This document shows positions 42,401 to 53,019 of a stretch of DNA of 64,000 bases, piece after piece; position 1 is the first letter of the stretch, and each line of letters opens with the position of its first letter. The stretch is from Marisa cornuarietis (taxonomy: Eukaryota > Mollusca > Gastropoda > Architaenioglossa > Ampullariidae). Both the position numbers and the translations under genes were made by a program. The notes beneath the pieces were generated by a model. That model saw only the letters and a program-made list of their open reading frames with translations, was not told where the DNA came from and did no database searches. The stretch is taken from NCBI GenBank assembly GCA_004794655.1, contig SMMW01000073.1, forward strand, positions 575,611-639,610, read 5' to 3'.

Positions 42401-44769
42401 CTTGGTTGTTTAAGTTTAAGTCCGTCTTAAGTAAACAGATGGGTCTTCAGTCTTTTTCGAAACGTGGTTGGTGAGGTGATGGTGGACAATGACGATGGCA
42501 GAGCATTCCACAGTTTAGGTGCCGCGTTTTTGAAGGCCCTGGCTCCAGTGCGCTTCTTGTTTGTGTCTTCCACTGCAGGGAGACAGAAGCGTGACTGGGA
42601 GCCAGAGCGCAGACCACGTGACGGCCGGTAAGGAGCAACTACCTCTTGCAAATAGTCAGGAGCAGTTTTAAACATGCAGGACTGAGCAATCGAAAGCACT
42701 TTGTGGTCAATGCGCTTGTTCACTGGGAGCCAGTGAAGGCTCTGTAGGATAGGCGTGATGTGCTCAGTGGACGACTTTGCACGGGTGACAATCCTGGCGG
42801 CTGTGTTTTGAACTCTTTGGAGTCGATCCAACTGCGTAGCAGGTATACCCCACAATGCACTATTACAGTAGTCTAATCTGGATATGATGGTAGCCACAGC
42901 AAGTGAGTTGGCAGCAGCTTGAGTCAGCATGGGCCGTAGTCTACCAAAAAGTCCTCAAAAAGTAGTAGGATTTTGCCACAACAGAACTAACATGATTACA
43001 CATGGAGAGCTCTGCATCAATAAACAGCCCGAGGTCCCGTACACAGTCAGCAAAGGCTATGGAGGAGTCACCGACCTGCACGGCACTAATGCCGATCTGC
43101 TCCCTTCTGGCCCTGGGGCCGCACAGTAACGCTTCTGTCTTGTCGTCGTTGAGTTTAAGACGATTTCTGGTCATCCATGCCTTCACCGCGACACAACAAG
43201 ATTCAAGTTGTTGAAGCGCATTCCTAGCCACTGCTGGGTCGGGGGGAAAACTGTTCAGAATCTGTGTATCGTCCAAAGGAATGGACTAAATTTCTACTCA
43301 AACATTTATAGAAAAGTTGACCGCTACAAGTGCCTCAAAATCATAAGCTTCATTAACTTTATACTATTTTCACTTAAAATTCGTTTTATTAGTCGACTTA
43401 TTTTCAAAGTCAATAAAAGATTCGGGAATTGTCTCAAGTGAGTGGTCTCGGTGATTAGCCTAACCTACATAATTTGTTTTCCCTTTTCATACCTATTTAC
43501 GAGAAACTTGTCACTGCATCGCTTTCTGTCTTTGTCACTGTCCTCTTCAGTGAAACCTGATGCAGTTAAACCTCGGTTTTCGTCGATAATCCGTTCCGAG
43601 GCAATCGGCGAAATCCGAAACCGCCGAAAACCGTTCCGTTTGGCTAGACGCGCGGAGTGATGCTCACACAACGAGAAACAAGGCCACACTGAGCAGGAAA
43701 ACGCTTGGGTCGCCCTTTAGTTTCCGCAAAATTAGCAGCGAGGTCACATAGGCACGCCGACGAAATCCAAGACAACATTTTCGCGGAAACAATCAACGAA
43801 AACCAAAACCGACGATAACCGAAGTCACCGGAAACCGAAATTTCGCTGTAAAAACAACGATATATGTCATTTGCTAAAAAATAAAGTAAATATTTTCTAT
43901 TCTATAAAAAACATAAAAAACAAACTCATAGCTTTAGCTTCTCCTTGGGTGGAATTTGCTGAAAGGAAATAGTCAATGTTAGCCTTGTAATATTTATCGG
44001 AAGAGCCGTTTGTTAATTGCCCAATGTTTTTAAAGTTAAATGAAGTGTACTACTTAAAAATGCTTTACTTTTAAAAGGAACTAGCGGTTGTAAATCACAC
44101 AATAATTAGGTTCCGTGGGATGCTATTCATCGAAGTTCATTGTTTTGACTCTTGTTTGCGTTAACTACACATTTAGTTTACTGTTTTGTATCTGCACATG
44201 AATTTTACACAATTCAAAAACTTTGTAGAAGCAAAATATATTTAAATGTATTCATCGTTCACCTGTTAAATTAGGAAAATATAAGGAGCAGTAAGATATA
44301 AAGTAGTCGGTAACATTCATCTGTGAAGGCCTATTGTTTTTAGATGAATACATAATACAATATTATCCCCTTTTTTCAGCTTCTCTGATCATCCAAACAG
44401 ACGAAAGCAGATATCCTTTAATGGAAGAAACAGATACTATTCTTAGGTGTTTGAGCAAACAGTGGCCTTTACCAAAAAGTTATTCATGGCCAGAAAATGC
44501 AGGCGGGCTCCCCGATGGAAGTAGCCTGATCATCAATCGAGTGACCAGGAAACAAAATGGAAGCCGAGTGAGGTGTGAGGCGATCTCCAGTGATGGTGAA
44601 GTTGTCTCCAGTGACACACTGGAATAACAGGTTTACTGTAAGTACTCTGATCCATTGGAAACATATGTCATAAGTAACACTACTCAGACATTGAAAATAT
44701 TAATAAATCTTTTTAAGAAAGCTAAGTGAGCATTGTATGTTTGAGGTGTCATTAGGGGTTATCAACTTT

Positions 44770-44853
<84 letters not shown>

Positions 44854-44870
44854 TCCTTTTTTCTTTCTTT

Positions 44871-44917
<47 letters not shown>

Positions 44918-45347
44918 AAGAGTCAGCGGAAACACTTCTTGTTCACGAGAGATGTGTGTAGATAACTAAAATGGAGTATTATAAACACTTGCCTGTATAA
45001 ATAGATATATGCGTCGGATAAAATTTCCCATTTCTTCTTTAATTTTACAGACCCCCCTGTTATCAGGATAACAGGGAGTGATAATCAGGGTCAGCCACTG
45101 GAAACCTACTCTGAGATCATTAAGGGTCACAATGTGACATTTCGGTGCGAGGCTGACAGCAACCCGCCTCCTGCTTCCATCACGTGGTCAGGGAAAGTGA
45201 GGAGCACTACTGGGGAGTTACACATCATAGCAGCAGAGCAGACGATACACAACGGTACCTACATCTGTACCGTGGTCACTGAAAGTGCTGATGATGATCA
45301 ACGTCTCCCACTGACATCATCTTATGATCTTGCTTTTATCGTTAAAG
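39435..45347 (+). CDS. Gene B: SRCR(2)-Ig(2) receptor-like protein (span of 7 exons; carries an in-frame stop)
   Basis: The exons are 39435-39489, 39748-39898, 40460-40632, 41298-41487, 41900-42066, 44380-44637 and 45051-45347. Phases and domain order match gene A: signal peptide, SRCR like SRCR1, SRCR like SRCR3, Ig like Ig1, Ig like Ig2. Everything is open except a TAA at 44625-44627 near the end of the first Ig exon. No exons after 45347 were found. The gene may encode a shortened soluble SRCR-Ig protein, or be a recent pseudogene, or use an alternative donor. Confidence 0.72.
39748..39898 (+). CDS. Gene B exon 2: SRCR1 first half
   Basis: A 151-bp exon (one codon longer than the gene A equivalents) with GATCAG acceptor and GTGTGT donor. 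It encodes VRLVDGTSTWNGHLEILYKG, SWGTVCVYGFG and [10 protein letters not shown]. Confidence 0.85.
40460..40632 (+). CDS. Gene B exon 3: SRCR1 second half
   Basis: A 173-bp exon, AACAG acceptor, GTGAGA donor. It encodes HLVFGNLTCTGEETSLDQC, NHTGLYKHTC and AVGIICNI: the four remaining cysteines of a group A SRCR domain. Confidence 0.87.
41298..41487 (+). CDS. Gene B exon 4: SRCR2 first half
   Basis: A 190-bp exon with TTTCAG acceptor and GTAAGT donor. It encodes TRLRFRDVYDLGPKRGRVQI, HWETVCLSSN and AMVVCRQLGLSS. The extended N-terminus and RQL match gene A exon 6. The entry phase fits exon 3. Confidence 0.8.
41900..42066 (+). CDS. Gene B exon 5: SRCR2 second half
   Basis: A 167-bp exon with GTTTAG acceptor and GTAAGA donor. 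It encodes FIFCLGNETNLFECQH, SKGCRD and IIICSD, equivalent to gene A exon 7. Its last T joins CT of exon 6 to make Ser, as in gene A. Confidence 0.8.
42254..43285 (-). mobile_element. L2-type LINE, 5'-truncated, in gene B intron
   Basis: On the minus strand the reverse transcriptase starts within its catalytic box (DDTQILN; the preceding residue reads Leu instead of Ala), then NRLKLNDDKTEALLCGP and DLGLFIDAELS. After a frameshift at an A run (42946-42950) come TIISRLDYCNSALWGIP, LQRVQNTAARIV, LQSLHWLPVNKRIDHKV, GARAFKNAAPKLWNALP and FRKRLKTHLF, the C-terminus typical of L2/CR1-type elements. The 3' end runs to an (ATG)n microsatellite at 42254-42273. The reading frames are otherwise well preserved, so this is a fairly young copy. 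Confidence 0.85.
43563..43848. mobile_element. Possible pogo/mariner-like MITE
   Basis: The left end CAGTTAAACCTCGGTTTTC and the inverted right end CAGCGAAATTTCGGTTTCC agree at most positions. The interior is rich in CCGAAA/ACCGA subterminal motifs and CpG, unlike its AT-rich surroundings. The length is 286 bp with no coding capacity. TA follows the right end, but the left flank is TG, so the target-site duplication is not clean. Confidence 0.5.
44380..44637 (+). CDS. Gene B exon 6: Ig-like domain 1 with in-frame stop
   Basis: A 258-bp phase 1-1 exon with TTTTTTCAG acceptor and GTAAGT donor. It encodes DTILRCLSKQW, YSWPENAGG and RVTRKQNGSRVRCEA, equivalent to gene A exon 8. The exon ends SSDTLE, stop, QVY, where gene A reads [10 protein letters not shown]. 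The TAA is at 44625-44627, 10 bases before the donor. A GTGAAG at about 44596, also phase 1, could serve as an alternative donor upstream of the stop. Confidence 0.75.
44767..44918. repeat. (TTTC)n followed by (GT)n
   Basis: About 105 bp of TTTC repeats run directly into about 43 bp of GT repeats in the intron between the two Ig exons of gene B. Confidence 0.95.
45051..45347 (+). CDS. Gene B exon 7: Ig-like domain 2
   Basis: A 297-bp phase 1-1 exon with TTTTACAG acceptor and GTATTA donor. It encodes KGHNVTFRCEADSNPPP, ITWSG, IHNGTYICTVVTE and the family-specific QRLPLTSSYDLAFIV ending shared with gene A exon 9. Its conservation despite the upstream stop suggests either very recent inactivation or splicing around the stop. 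Confidence 0.82.
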
Positions 45348-45371
45348 GTATTATTAACTATACCTAAAACA

Positions 45372-45380
45372 CACAAACAC

Positions 45381-45441
<61 letters not shown>

Positions 45442-45450
45442 CACACACAC
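45372..45450. repeat. (CA)n/(TA)n microsatellite
   Basis: A CA run with a central TA block, directly downstream of the last recognised exon of gene B. Confidence 0.93.
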
Positions 45451-46289
45451 TGGATCTGCGTAAAACACCGATTCTCCCACCCCACCTTCAGAGATACGAA
45501 ACGCCAGCCTTTTTTTATTTTTGTCGACTTTAAGCCCTATAATCAGAAACATTTGGAGCCTTGCAGCCTTCCTTGCCCTGAGTGAAGGCTGGATTTTGAC
45601 GAGAGGAATACATCTGAGGTAAGAGAAAAAGCAGTGAGTAATCACAGCAGAAACTTTTGTCAGTCTGAATCTTCAGCCTCTTCGGAATCTTCGCCCTAAG
45701 GTAACGTGGGATCTAAAGCTTTATTTATCGATTCTGTATACTGATGTATATAACACTTTCAAAGTAGTGGACGCTTAAATGCTGATGTCGTATACTGTAT
45801 TAACATAAAACCGAATAGGTGTACATTTTGATGTTGAACTTGTATGTAAAATATCGCGATAATGCTTCTCTTTGTTAACTTTGTTAATACCTTTTGGCAG
45901 TAGTACTCGCTTGTGTGCTCATAGTCGGAAAATATAAATCCCGAAATAGTTTTCACGTACAATATTTTGTCCGAGTAGCAGGGTTAAAGACACAGACAAG
46001 TTCGTGAATAGAATAGAATTTTACACCCTCCACACAGTCATCATATAATACATCTGCACCAAAATTTTTGGTTGCTGTCGTGGTGTCATCAGCTTACAAA
46101 CGCTTATGTTTTTTGAACGGTAGTGTGTTTCCTTTTTTGTTTGCAGCACCCATAGGTTGGAAATACGGCTTAAAAATTTCAGTATATGATGTTATCTTTA
46201 AATATTCAGGTTGTACAAAACGTTCACTTTGTTCTTTGTTAAAATGTTATAACAATAGCTTCTCATTCTCATGCTATGACTTCTACTAT

Positions 46290-46418
46290 CTCGCCTTTGC
46301 AGACGACACGCAGGTATACATCTGGTTTTCACTGACAATGATTGACAGCCTTATCTCTTCTATCAGTCACTGGCATTCTGATATTCAGAACTGGATGAAT
46401 GAAAATCACTCATTTTGA
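46290..46418 (+). pseudogene. Fragment of an L2/CR1-type LINE reverse transcriptase
   Basis: The frame reads LAFADDTQVYIWFS, then ISHWHSDIQNWMNEN. FADDTQ is the catalytic box of non-LTR reverse transcriptases and the SDIQNWM segment follows at the spacing normal for L2/CR1 elements. Only about 43 residues are recognisable. Confidence 0.7.
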
Positions 46419-47295
46419 ACCTCATTGTACTATTGGGAACATAACACAGTGCAGAAAACTCGTTTTCTAACTGGTAATTTTAATTTACGTTAGGATCACC
46501 AACAGTCTACTGGTCCAGTTTCCACCGCTCTGTTAATGGCCAGTACGGATGGTCAGGGCGGTGTGGTTGTAAATCTTGACCAGTGACGTCGCACACGAGG
46601 GCCGAAGTGTTGCAAATTTGATAACTTCTCTCTGTCGGCATGACAACACAGGGTGGTCAGCACTAACCCAAGTCAAAAAGGGGCAACTTAGCCTCTCAAC
46701 TATCGCCATTGCAAACCTTCGTGTCATCATAAGACTGAAAAACAGATGCAAGCCTAAGTGAACGGCCTCGCAAGGAAGTTGTGAACTGAACTGTGAAAAA
46801 TATACATGCATTTCAACTGTTCTGTGAAATATCTCTATGAAATATATCATTTCATGTTTACCTTCAAAGTTGCTTAGCCGTAGAGAACATAACTGACAGC
46901 TTAACATATTCATCACAAAATATGACGAATATAGAGCATTTACTGAATTAATTTAAACTGTAAAACAGACACGGAAAACTCCGGAACGAGCAGACGACTG
47001 TCTGTAGGAAAGCGAAGAGCTAGTTCATGAGCAGTGTAGTTCCGGGTATCCGGCTGTTCTTATCAATAATAACAGGAAGAGAAACAGATGACTAGAGGAA
47101 AACAAAAGTACTTGAGACCTTATTGTAAGAATATTATTATTTATGGTGTCTTGTCACAATAACTGTTTGAGAGAATAGGAACTGAATGGCATTCACATAT
47201 CAAACATTCAAAGAGCATGCACAAAGAAATGAAAGAGATTGAGGAAGTTTCTGTATTCCTAAATAAAAACAGTGGAATATGTCACTTGATATGTG

Positions 47296-47297
<2 letters not shown>
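46419..47297. other. No recognised gene
   Basis: A 127-residue minus-strand frame (46533-46916) has no domain pattern. No Ig or membrane-anchor exon continuing gene B was found. Confidence 0.4.

Positions 47298-47347
<50 letters not shown>
47298..47347. repeat. (GT)n microsatellite
   Basis: A pure GT run of about 49 bp. Confidence 0.95.
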
Positions 47348-47348
<1 letters not shown>

Positions 47349-47639
47349 ATGGGACTTCATGAAGTATTCTTAACTTTTACACCAAACACCAAGTTATAAC
47401 CTGAGCTTTACCCAGTTTTTGATAACATCTCTTTCGTAAATCTTTAATGTAGTACAGGGGTTTCTTCAGTATCTAGGTGTGAAGATGTTTTGCGTGCTAA
47501 ATGCACCGAGAGACGATTATACAAGGAGCTTTCACGTTCACAAGCCTTACACACACATTTATGAACATTTGTGTCAACTGTCCCATTATTATAATTATGT
47601 TCACTCAATTGGTACGCCGAGGAAAACAGAATAACACTA

Positions 47640-47970
47640 TCTTTAGGAAAGAGCCCAAAAGCCAGCATAATTTTCTCTCTTTCTTTCAGTCTCTGTGAGA
47701 CTTTCGTTGGTTTAGGAGACAAAAAAGGTTTCAGTGCGCGGAACTCTATGCTTTTATCTCAGGGAAACCTGACGAGCGGATGTGTCAGAAGTCTTCCCCT
47801 CTCACATCTTTCTGTTCACTGGCTTCACGTAGATGTTACTGATGAGCTGAGGAGATACAAGAAGTTTGATGAAATACACACAGTCACATGACAGTATGTG
47901 TGGAGTTACAAGAGTGAACTGTGCAGCAGTAACTGTGTAAAGGTTCCTCGCATGGATGCCTCATGAATAC
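47640..47970 (+). repeat. Segmental duplicate, left copy
   Basis: A block beginning AGGAAAGAGCCCAAAAGCCA, through GGTTTCAGTGCGCGGAACT, AAGAAGTTTGATGAAATACA and GCAGCAGTAACTGTG, recurs at 50155-50480 in the same orientation with small indels. It is non-coding as far as I can tell. Confidence 0.75.
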
Positions 47971-50154
47971 ATGTCAAAGAGCTTGCGAGGGGACTCGCAT
48001 TTTTAACACATCTAATGGCAAGACACAAGAGAAAAAATTGTACTGACATTTTATAGAGCACAGAAGAGCTCAGGAGGGCAAGAATCTATTTTCCTGGTTT
48101 GCCAAAGTGAAATGAAAGCGATAATTCAGTCTAGCGTGTACTATAAAATAAGAAATAGTGTAAATAGTATAGTATTGTATAATGAATTCGTCATAATTTA
48201 ACAGCTTCAAAAATAACATCGTCCAGCGTTCTGCTGACCTCACCTACAGTAGCGATAATAAGATGCCACTTGAGTCATCTGTCTTTGGCTAAAGATAGAA
48301 GGAGAACGTTAGGTAATAAGATCAGAGAGAGAAGGCAATGATCTAGTTGAGTTAAATAGAAGTCGATTAATGTCGAGCTAGAAAAATTAGTTTTGTGTCC
48401 ACATTACTTCAAACACTGAGAGAAAAGGACAGTTATCAACGCATCAGCACCTTTTCTTGTAAAGAAACTTAATTTTCTGGAGTCGGCAACAACAAAATAT
48501 AAGAAAGATGATACAAAACTGTAGTTCGGAAATTTTGTCCTAACCGCCAGGGAATCCTAAAAACACAGAAGGTGAAGTAAAACAGCACATTTGAGTAGAC
48601 CGATGTATTAATAATAAGCAACTTCACAGATGTCAGATATAAAACAAAAAACTTTGAATCGATAAAGCGCTTACAATCCCTACACCTTGAAAATCACAAA
48701 TATCGAAACAGCGCTAACGACAAAAAGAAGTCACAGTATTTGCATGGCAACAAATTAAATAAGACCAAATGAACAAAATAAAATGTTCGATGATCACATA
48801 TAAGTATAACAGAAGATTACAGGACGCTGTATATACTCGCCGGTTTGACAAAGTCTATACTAAAAACACCTTAAAGGTTAATCAGTATCACCGCTGAAGT
48901 CATACTGTAAATTTTGAAATGGAAGCAGATCACTGACTAAAACTCTTCTCGGAAAGACAGATGAACACTCCTGCATCTGGTAAAAAAAGTCTCACAAAGC
49001 TTAGGAAGTGACAGATACAAAGCTATTCTTCACAAAAAAAGACTACAGCATTACTAGAAATTCTAATCATATAGCTATTAAAGGAAAAGGTAGTCAAGTG
49101 AATTTTTGAAACTTTCAACGCAGGAAAGGTAGCCCGATCGACTATCAACAAAAATACTAACTGTTATTAAACCATATAGACAAAGCTGGTACAAGTCTGG
49201 GGATGGGGGTAAAGAGTGGAAAAAAGGTCGCAAGGTTGTCGCACGGGACCCCAAGAGACAAGTTTGTCACACGGATCAGAGAAGTTAATCCGTCATTCGT
49301 GGATGATCACTACATAACAAGCCTGGCCAGTAGGGATCACAATTACATGCAAAGCTCTAGCACGATGAATGACTGTTGTGTTACATGTCTGGCTACGAAA
49401 ATGTAGCGGTAACAGTAAGGGGAATATGGCGCTTTATCTTAAAGACTGGAAATTGTTTGTAGTCAAGCACAATTTATTGTTAGAAGTATGTTGCCTTGTT
49501 GCTGTTGCTGTCGAGACACAATTAGCTGTCTCTAAGAAATCCGTCCCACTAATAAACAGATTACTGAAAGCGGAACAGACGGGCTAGCTCTCAAGAATAC
49601 GTTAGGCCCCTTTGTCAATAGAGAGTGATTACTCGATAGAACAATTACGGGTAGAAAACCCCTATCATTCGTCGAGTTGTAGTTCCAAAAGGCCACCAGA
49701 AACCGACTTTAAAAATAGCCCACTCAGTTTCGTGTGTACACGAGAAAGCTTATATGCACACATGCACAATCATTAACTGGACTGGCCGGGAGATAGTCGT
49801 TCAAAGACCTCTCTTTGCTTGTGTGACTTGTCAGAGGACAGTTTCTAAATGTTCTTAATCTGTCGAGGTAAACTATTCGCACACAGAAATCGGCTCGTAG
49901 AAATGTATTATCAATCTCATGACTAAATTGTTATCTTACATAAACCTAACATTTCTCTTTTGCATTTGCTTGGTATTACATGATTTATGTATAATGTTCT
50001 GAAATAACCTTTAGCTTAGTGTGTGTGCATGTGTGCGTGAATGCTGATCTTTTCTCATGTTTTTGTTTCATAATCATTTCCCCTTGCATCTGCCGGTCAC
50101 ACAGTCTGCAGTACGCCACATTTCCTGTGTTTTTTTAACATTTAGTAGCACTAC
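47971..50154. other. No recognised gene
   Basis: AT-rich sequence between the two copies of the segmental duplicate. Short frames have no domain pattern. Confidence 0.4.
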
Positions 50155-50480
50155 TTTTAGGAAAGAGCCCAAAAGCCAGCATCTTCATCTCTCTTTCTTT
50201 CAATCTTTGTGAGAATTTTGTTTAAGAGACAAAGCAAGTTTCAGTGCGCGGAACTGTGTGCTCTTATCTCAGGCAAACAACCTGACGAGAGGATGTGTCC
50301 GAAGTCTTCCTCTCTCACTTGGTGCACACTCTGCTCACTGGCTGCACGTAGGGGTACTGGGGAGCTGAGGACAAACAAGAAGTTTGATGAAATACACACA
50401 CATAGCAGTATTGGTAGGGTTACAAGAGTAAACTGTTCAGCAGTAACTGTGTAAAAGTTTCTCGAATAAATGCGTCATGA
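50155..50480 (+). repeat. Segmental duplicate, right copy
   Basis: The partner of 47640-47970, offset by about 2.5 kb. It shows the same block order with scattered substitutions. Confidence 0.75.
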
Positions 50481-50639
50481 ATACCTTCCTTAAGTCTCTC
50501 TTGCGCTTAACTTTTTTTATTCTTTTCTCAATGTTTTTGTCTTTGTCCTGAGCTCATTTGCTTTCTTTCTTACTATCTCCCTACATAACAATTATCTTCT
50601 TTATGTTGAGACAATGTTTCAGCTCCTTACCCAGTGAAA

Positions 50640-51040
50640 GTGCGTTTACTTTTAGTACCTGGCACTCTAAGTTACATGTTTAGGTTAATAAAATATTTAA
50701 ACTGAAAAAGTAATGTGTTGCATCACTTTAGAGAGCCTATATTTTGATGCTTGAAATTATTTGAGGGCTTTGACGTAAAGCTGTCGGTTCATTTTAGTAT
50801 AATGTTCTCTGTACTTTTGATAAATCAAAGGCACGCATGTTTGCACGCACGTATGCACGCACACACACACACACACGCACACACACACACACAGAGGGAT
50901 ATGCGAGCACACAGACACCCTAGTCAAACATTCAAAGACAGACAAACACGATGAGGATGACATTCATACGAAACAGAAACCGTTATTGGCCATTATTCGT
51001 TTTTTTCTTCTCTTCAAATATTTCGTCCTGTGTGACCTGC
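50640..51040 (+). repeat. Diverged copy of the gene B 5' flank
   Basis: AGTACCTGGCACT, CATCACTTTAGA, TGCTTGAAATTATTTG, GCGAGCACACAGACACCC and ATTCATACGAAACAGAAACC correspond in order to gene B's flank at about 39060-39360. A (CA)n run (50857-50893) is embedded. The copy stops before any signal-peptide exon. Confidence 0.65.
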
Positions 51041-51279
51041 AGATGAAGTACAGTGTCTCTTTGCCTCCCCAAAGTGTATAAGTCAATACAAGTTTTCATT
51101 ATTGTTTGTCCTGAAAATTCCCCAAAAAACATTCAAAAATATCAAACTTTGTTTATTTTGGGTTTGGCGGGCACAGTCACCACTTCACCACACCCTCACG
51201 AGACAGCTAGCGTGTTTACTCGGGGAGTCACAGACTGGCCAACCGCTTACAGTCTAAACAAGGTGAGAGTGAGAGTGCT

Positions 51280-51642
51280 GTCTCTTTCAGTAGATGACAC
51301 GGTAAGTGGCGTGTTTATCATGAGTTTCTTATAATCAATAAAAAAAAGCTTAACACATTGCAGTTTATTTTTAGTATGGTATGCTACAGAGTTTTGGTAT
51401 AAGCAGCTTACTAGAAAAGTACAGAAGTCACTATCATGCTTATTTTGTTAACACACAGAGAGAGAGAGAGAAACATGCGAGCGCTTCCACACAGACACCC
51501 ACACCAACATACAAAGCCACACTAAGAAGGCGAGGTAAACATTCGTACGAAACATAAATCAATATGGCCATTATTACTTCCTTTCTTCTGTTCAGTCTTT
51601 CCTGTATTCAGGCATCTTGACCAGTAGACAGCCATCATTGTG
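51280..51642 (+). repeat. Second diverged copy of the gene B 5' flank
   Basis: GACACGGTAAGTGGCGTG, ACATGCGAGCGCTTCCACA, CATTCGTACGAAACAT and AGACAGCCATCATTGTGATG follow the order of the gene B flank and lead into the gene C signal-peptide relic. Confidence 0.7.
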
Positions 51643-51695
51643 ATGTTCGTGGTGACGTGTTTATTCAGCTTTTCTTCTTCTAATCCCATGCGTCG
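51643..51695 (+). pseudogene. Gene C exon 1 relic (signal peptide, frameshifted)
   Basis: ATGTTCGTGGTGACGTGT, then TTATTCAGCTTTTCTTCTTC, aligns to gene B exon 1 but is 53 instead of 55 bp, a 2-bp deletion. The frame becomes Ser/Pro-rich and loses the hydrophobic core. A GTATGG donor is retained. Confidence 0.75.
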
Positions 51696-52029
51696 GTATG
51701 GCTTTGTTTCAAAAAGACTTTTTTAAGTAGTTATAACGAAGTATAGAAAACATAATACGAGACGATAAGAGAACTTTTTTCTGTATGAACTGTCTGGAAC
51801 ATTTACTCAGTTTTCTCCAGAATTGACATGCGTTTGTGTGAAGTATAATTGTATTTGTTTCGTATGAGATACTAATATTCAGGTTATCGAATTAAGTCTT
51901 CCCTAGCGAGCTTTAGTGTTCATGTTGGTACACGGTTATTGAAAGGCGTTTGATTCACGCCGAAACATTTTATTAGTTAACAAAGGTATATGCTTATTTT
52001 CTGAAACAAACATATTAACTGTCTAACCG

Positions 52030-52148
52030 GTCGCAAACTTTGGTGGTGACATCATTCACGTACGGAGAAGGCTCGGAACTCATCGTCCTTGACAACCTGA
52101 GATGTACACGCGAGGAGACCAGCTTAGATCAATGTAACAAGAGGAATT
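52030..52148 (+). pseudogene. Gene C SRCR1 second-half exon relic (truncated)
   Basis: The frame reads TSFTYGEGSELIVLDNLRCT and EETSLDQCNK, matching gene B exon 3. The acceptor dinucleotide is CG (AACCGGTCG) where gene B has AG (AACAGGTCG). The last third of the exon is replaced by unrelated sequence after the second cysteine. The first-half SRCR exon is missing. Confidence 0.75.
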
Positions 52149-52572
52149 TTCTAGAAATATTATCTTAGAAAAAGTTTTTTTTAAATTAAAAATGTATAAG
52201 TCTTATAGGAGATTACAAAACAGCTTATTACCCACCCAGGGCCTACTTTGTACACACATACATACAAACAGTTTTTGTTGTTGATTGATAAAGATTTATT
52301 GTATTGGTATGTTTCTTACTACAAAGATTATTTTGTACACAACCACACACACACGCATAAGCACGCGTATTTATTTATTATATTTTTTATTAATTTATTT
52401 AAAGCACTTTGATTTATGCTCATGTGCTCCCAAAGCAAACATAGAGATATAGGTAACAGTAGAGAAAGGCCAAAGCTCACAAAAGAATATCATACGAGAT
52501 TCTAAAACACTAGCTAAGTTTTTATCCACTTGAAGGCCTGTTTATGTTTTTATTTTGTTGTACACAACATTC

Positions 52573-52632
<60 letters not shown>
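52573..52632. repeat. (CA)n microsatellite
   Basis: A pure CA run of about 58 bp. Confidence 0.95.
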
Positions 52633-52636
<4 letters not shown>

Positions 52637-53019
52637 CCTACTCAGCCTTTTGGATAAGGTAATTGGTTGTAGACAGATATTCGTAGTGACCTATACATAA
52701 GTTATAGAAACTACATAGACACTTTCACCCCCAGGGCTAAAACACTAGATCACCGCTCATGGCAAAAATAGTGACGGTCACCCTTCAAGACCTGTTATAA
52801 ACCTATTGTTCATCTTTCTCTTTTTGTTTGTCCATGTATGTCCTTCGCTATGTTTTTTGTAACTTTCCATCTGCTCATCTGCCACCAAATACTTACACAT
52901 CAGGTTTTGTACATCGAATGAAGGCTCCTTTGTGGAAAGCTTGTACTAACTGCGGTGCTTCTCATTGTAATTTAAACCTAGTGTTATGTAGTGTCTCCTG
53001 CTTCTTTAAAATTACCTCA

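Noticed and set aside
46533..46916. 127-residue minus-strand frame
   Set aside because: No domain pattern and no splice support. It overlaps sequence that looks like decayed repeat.
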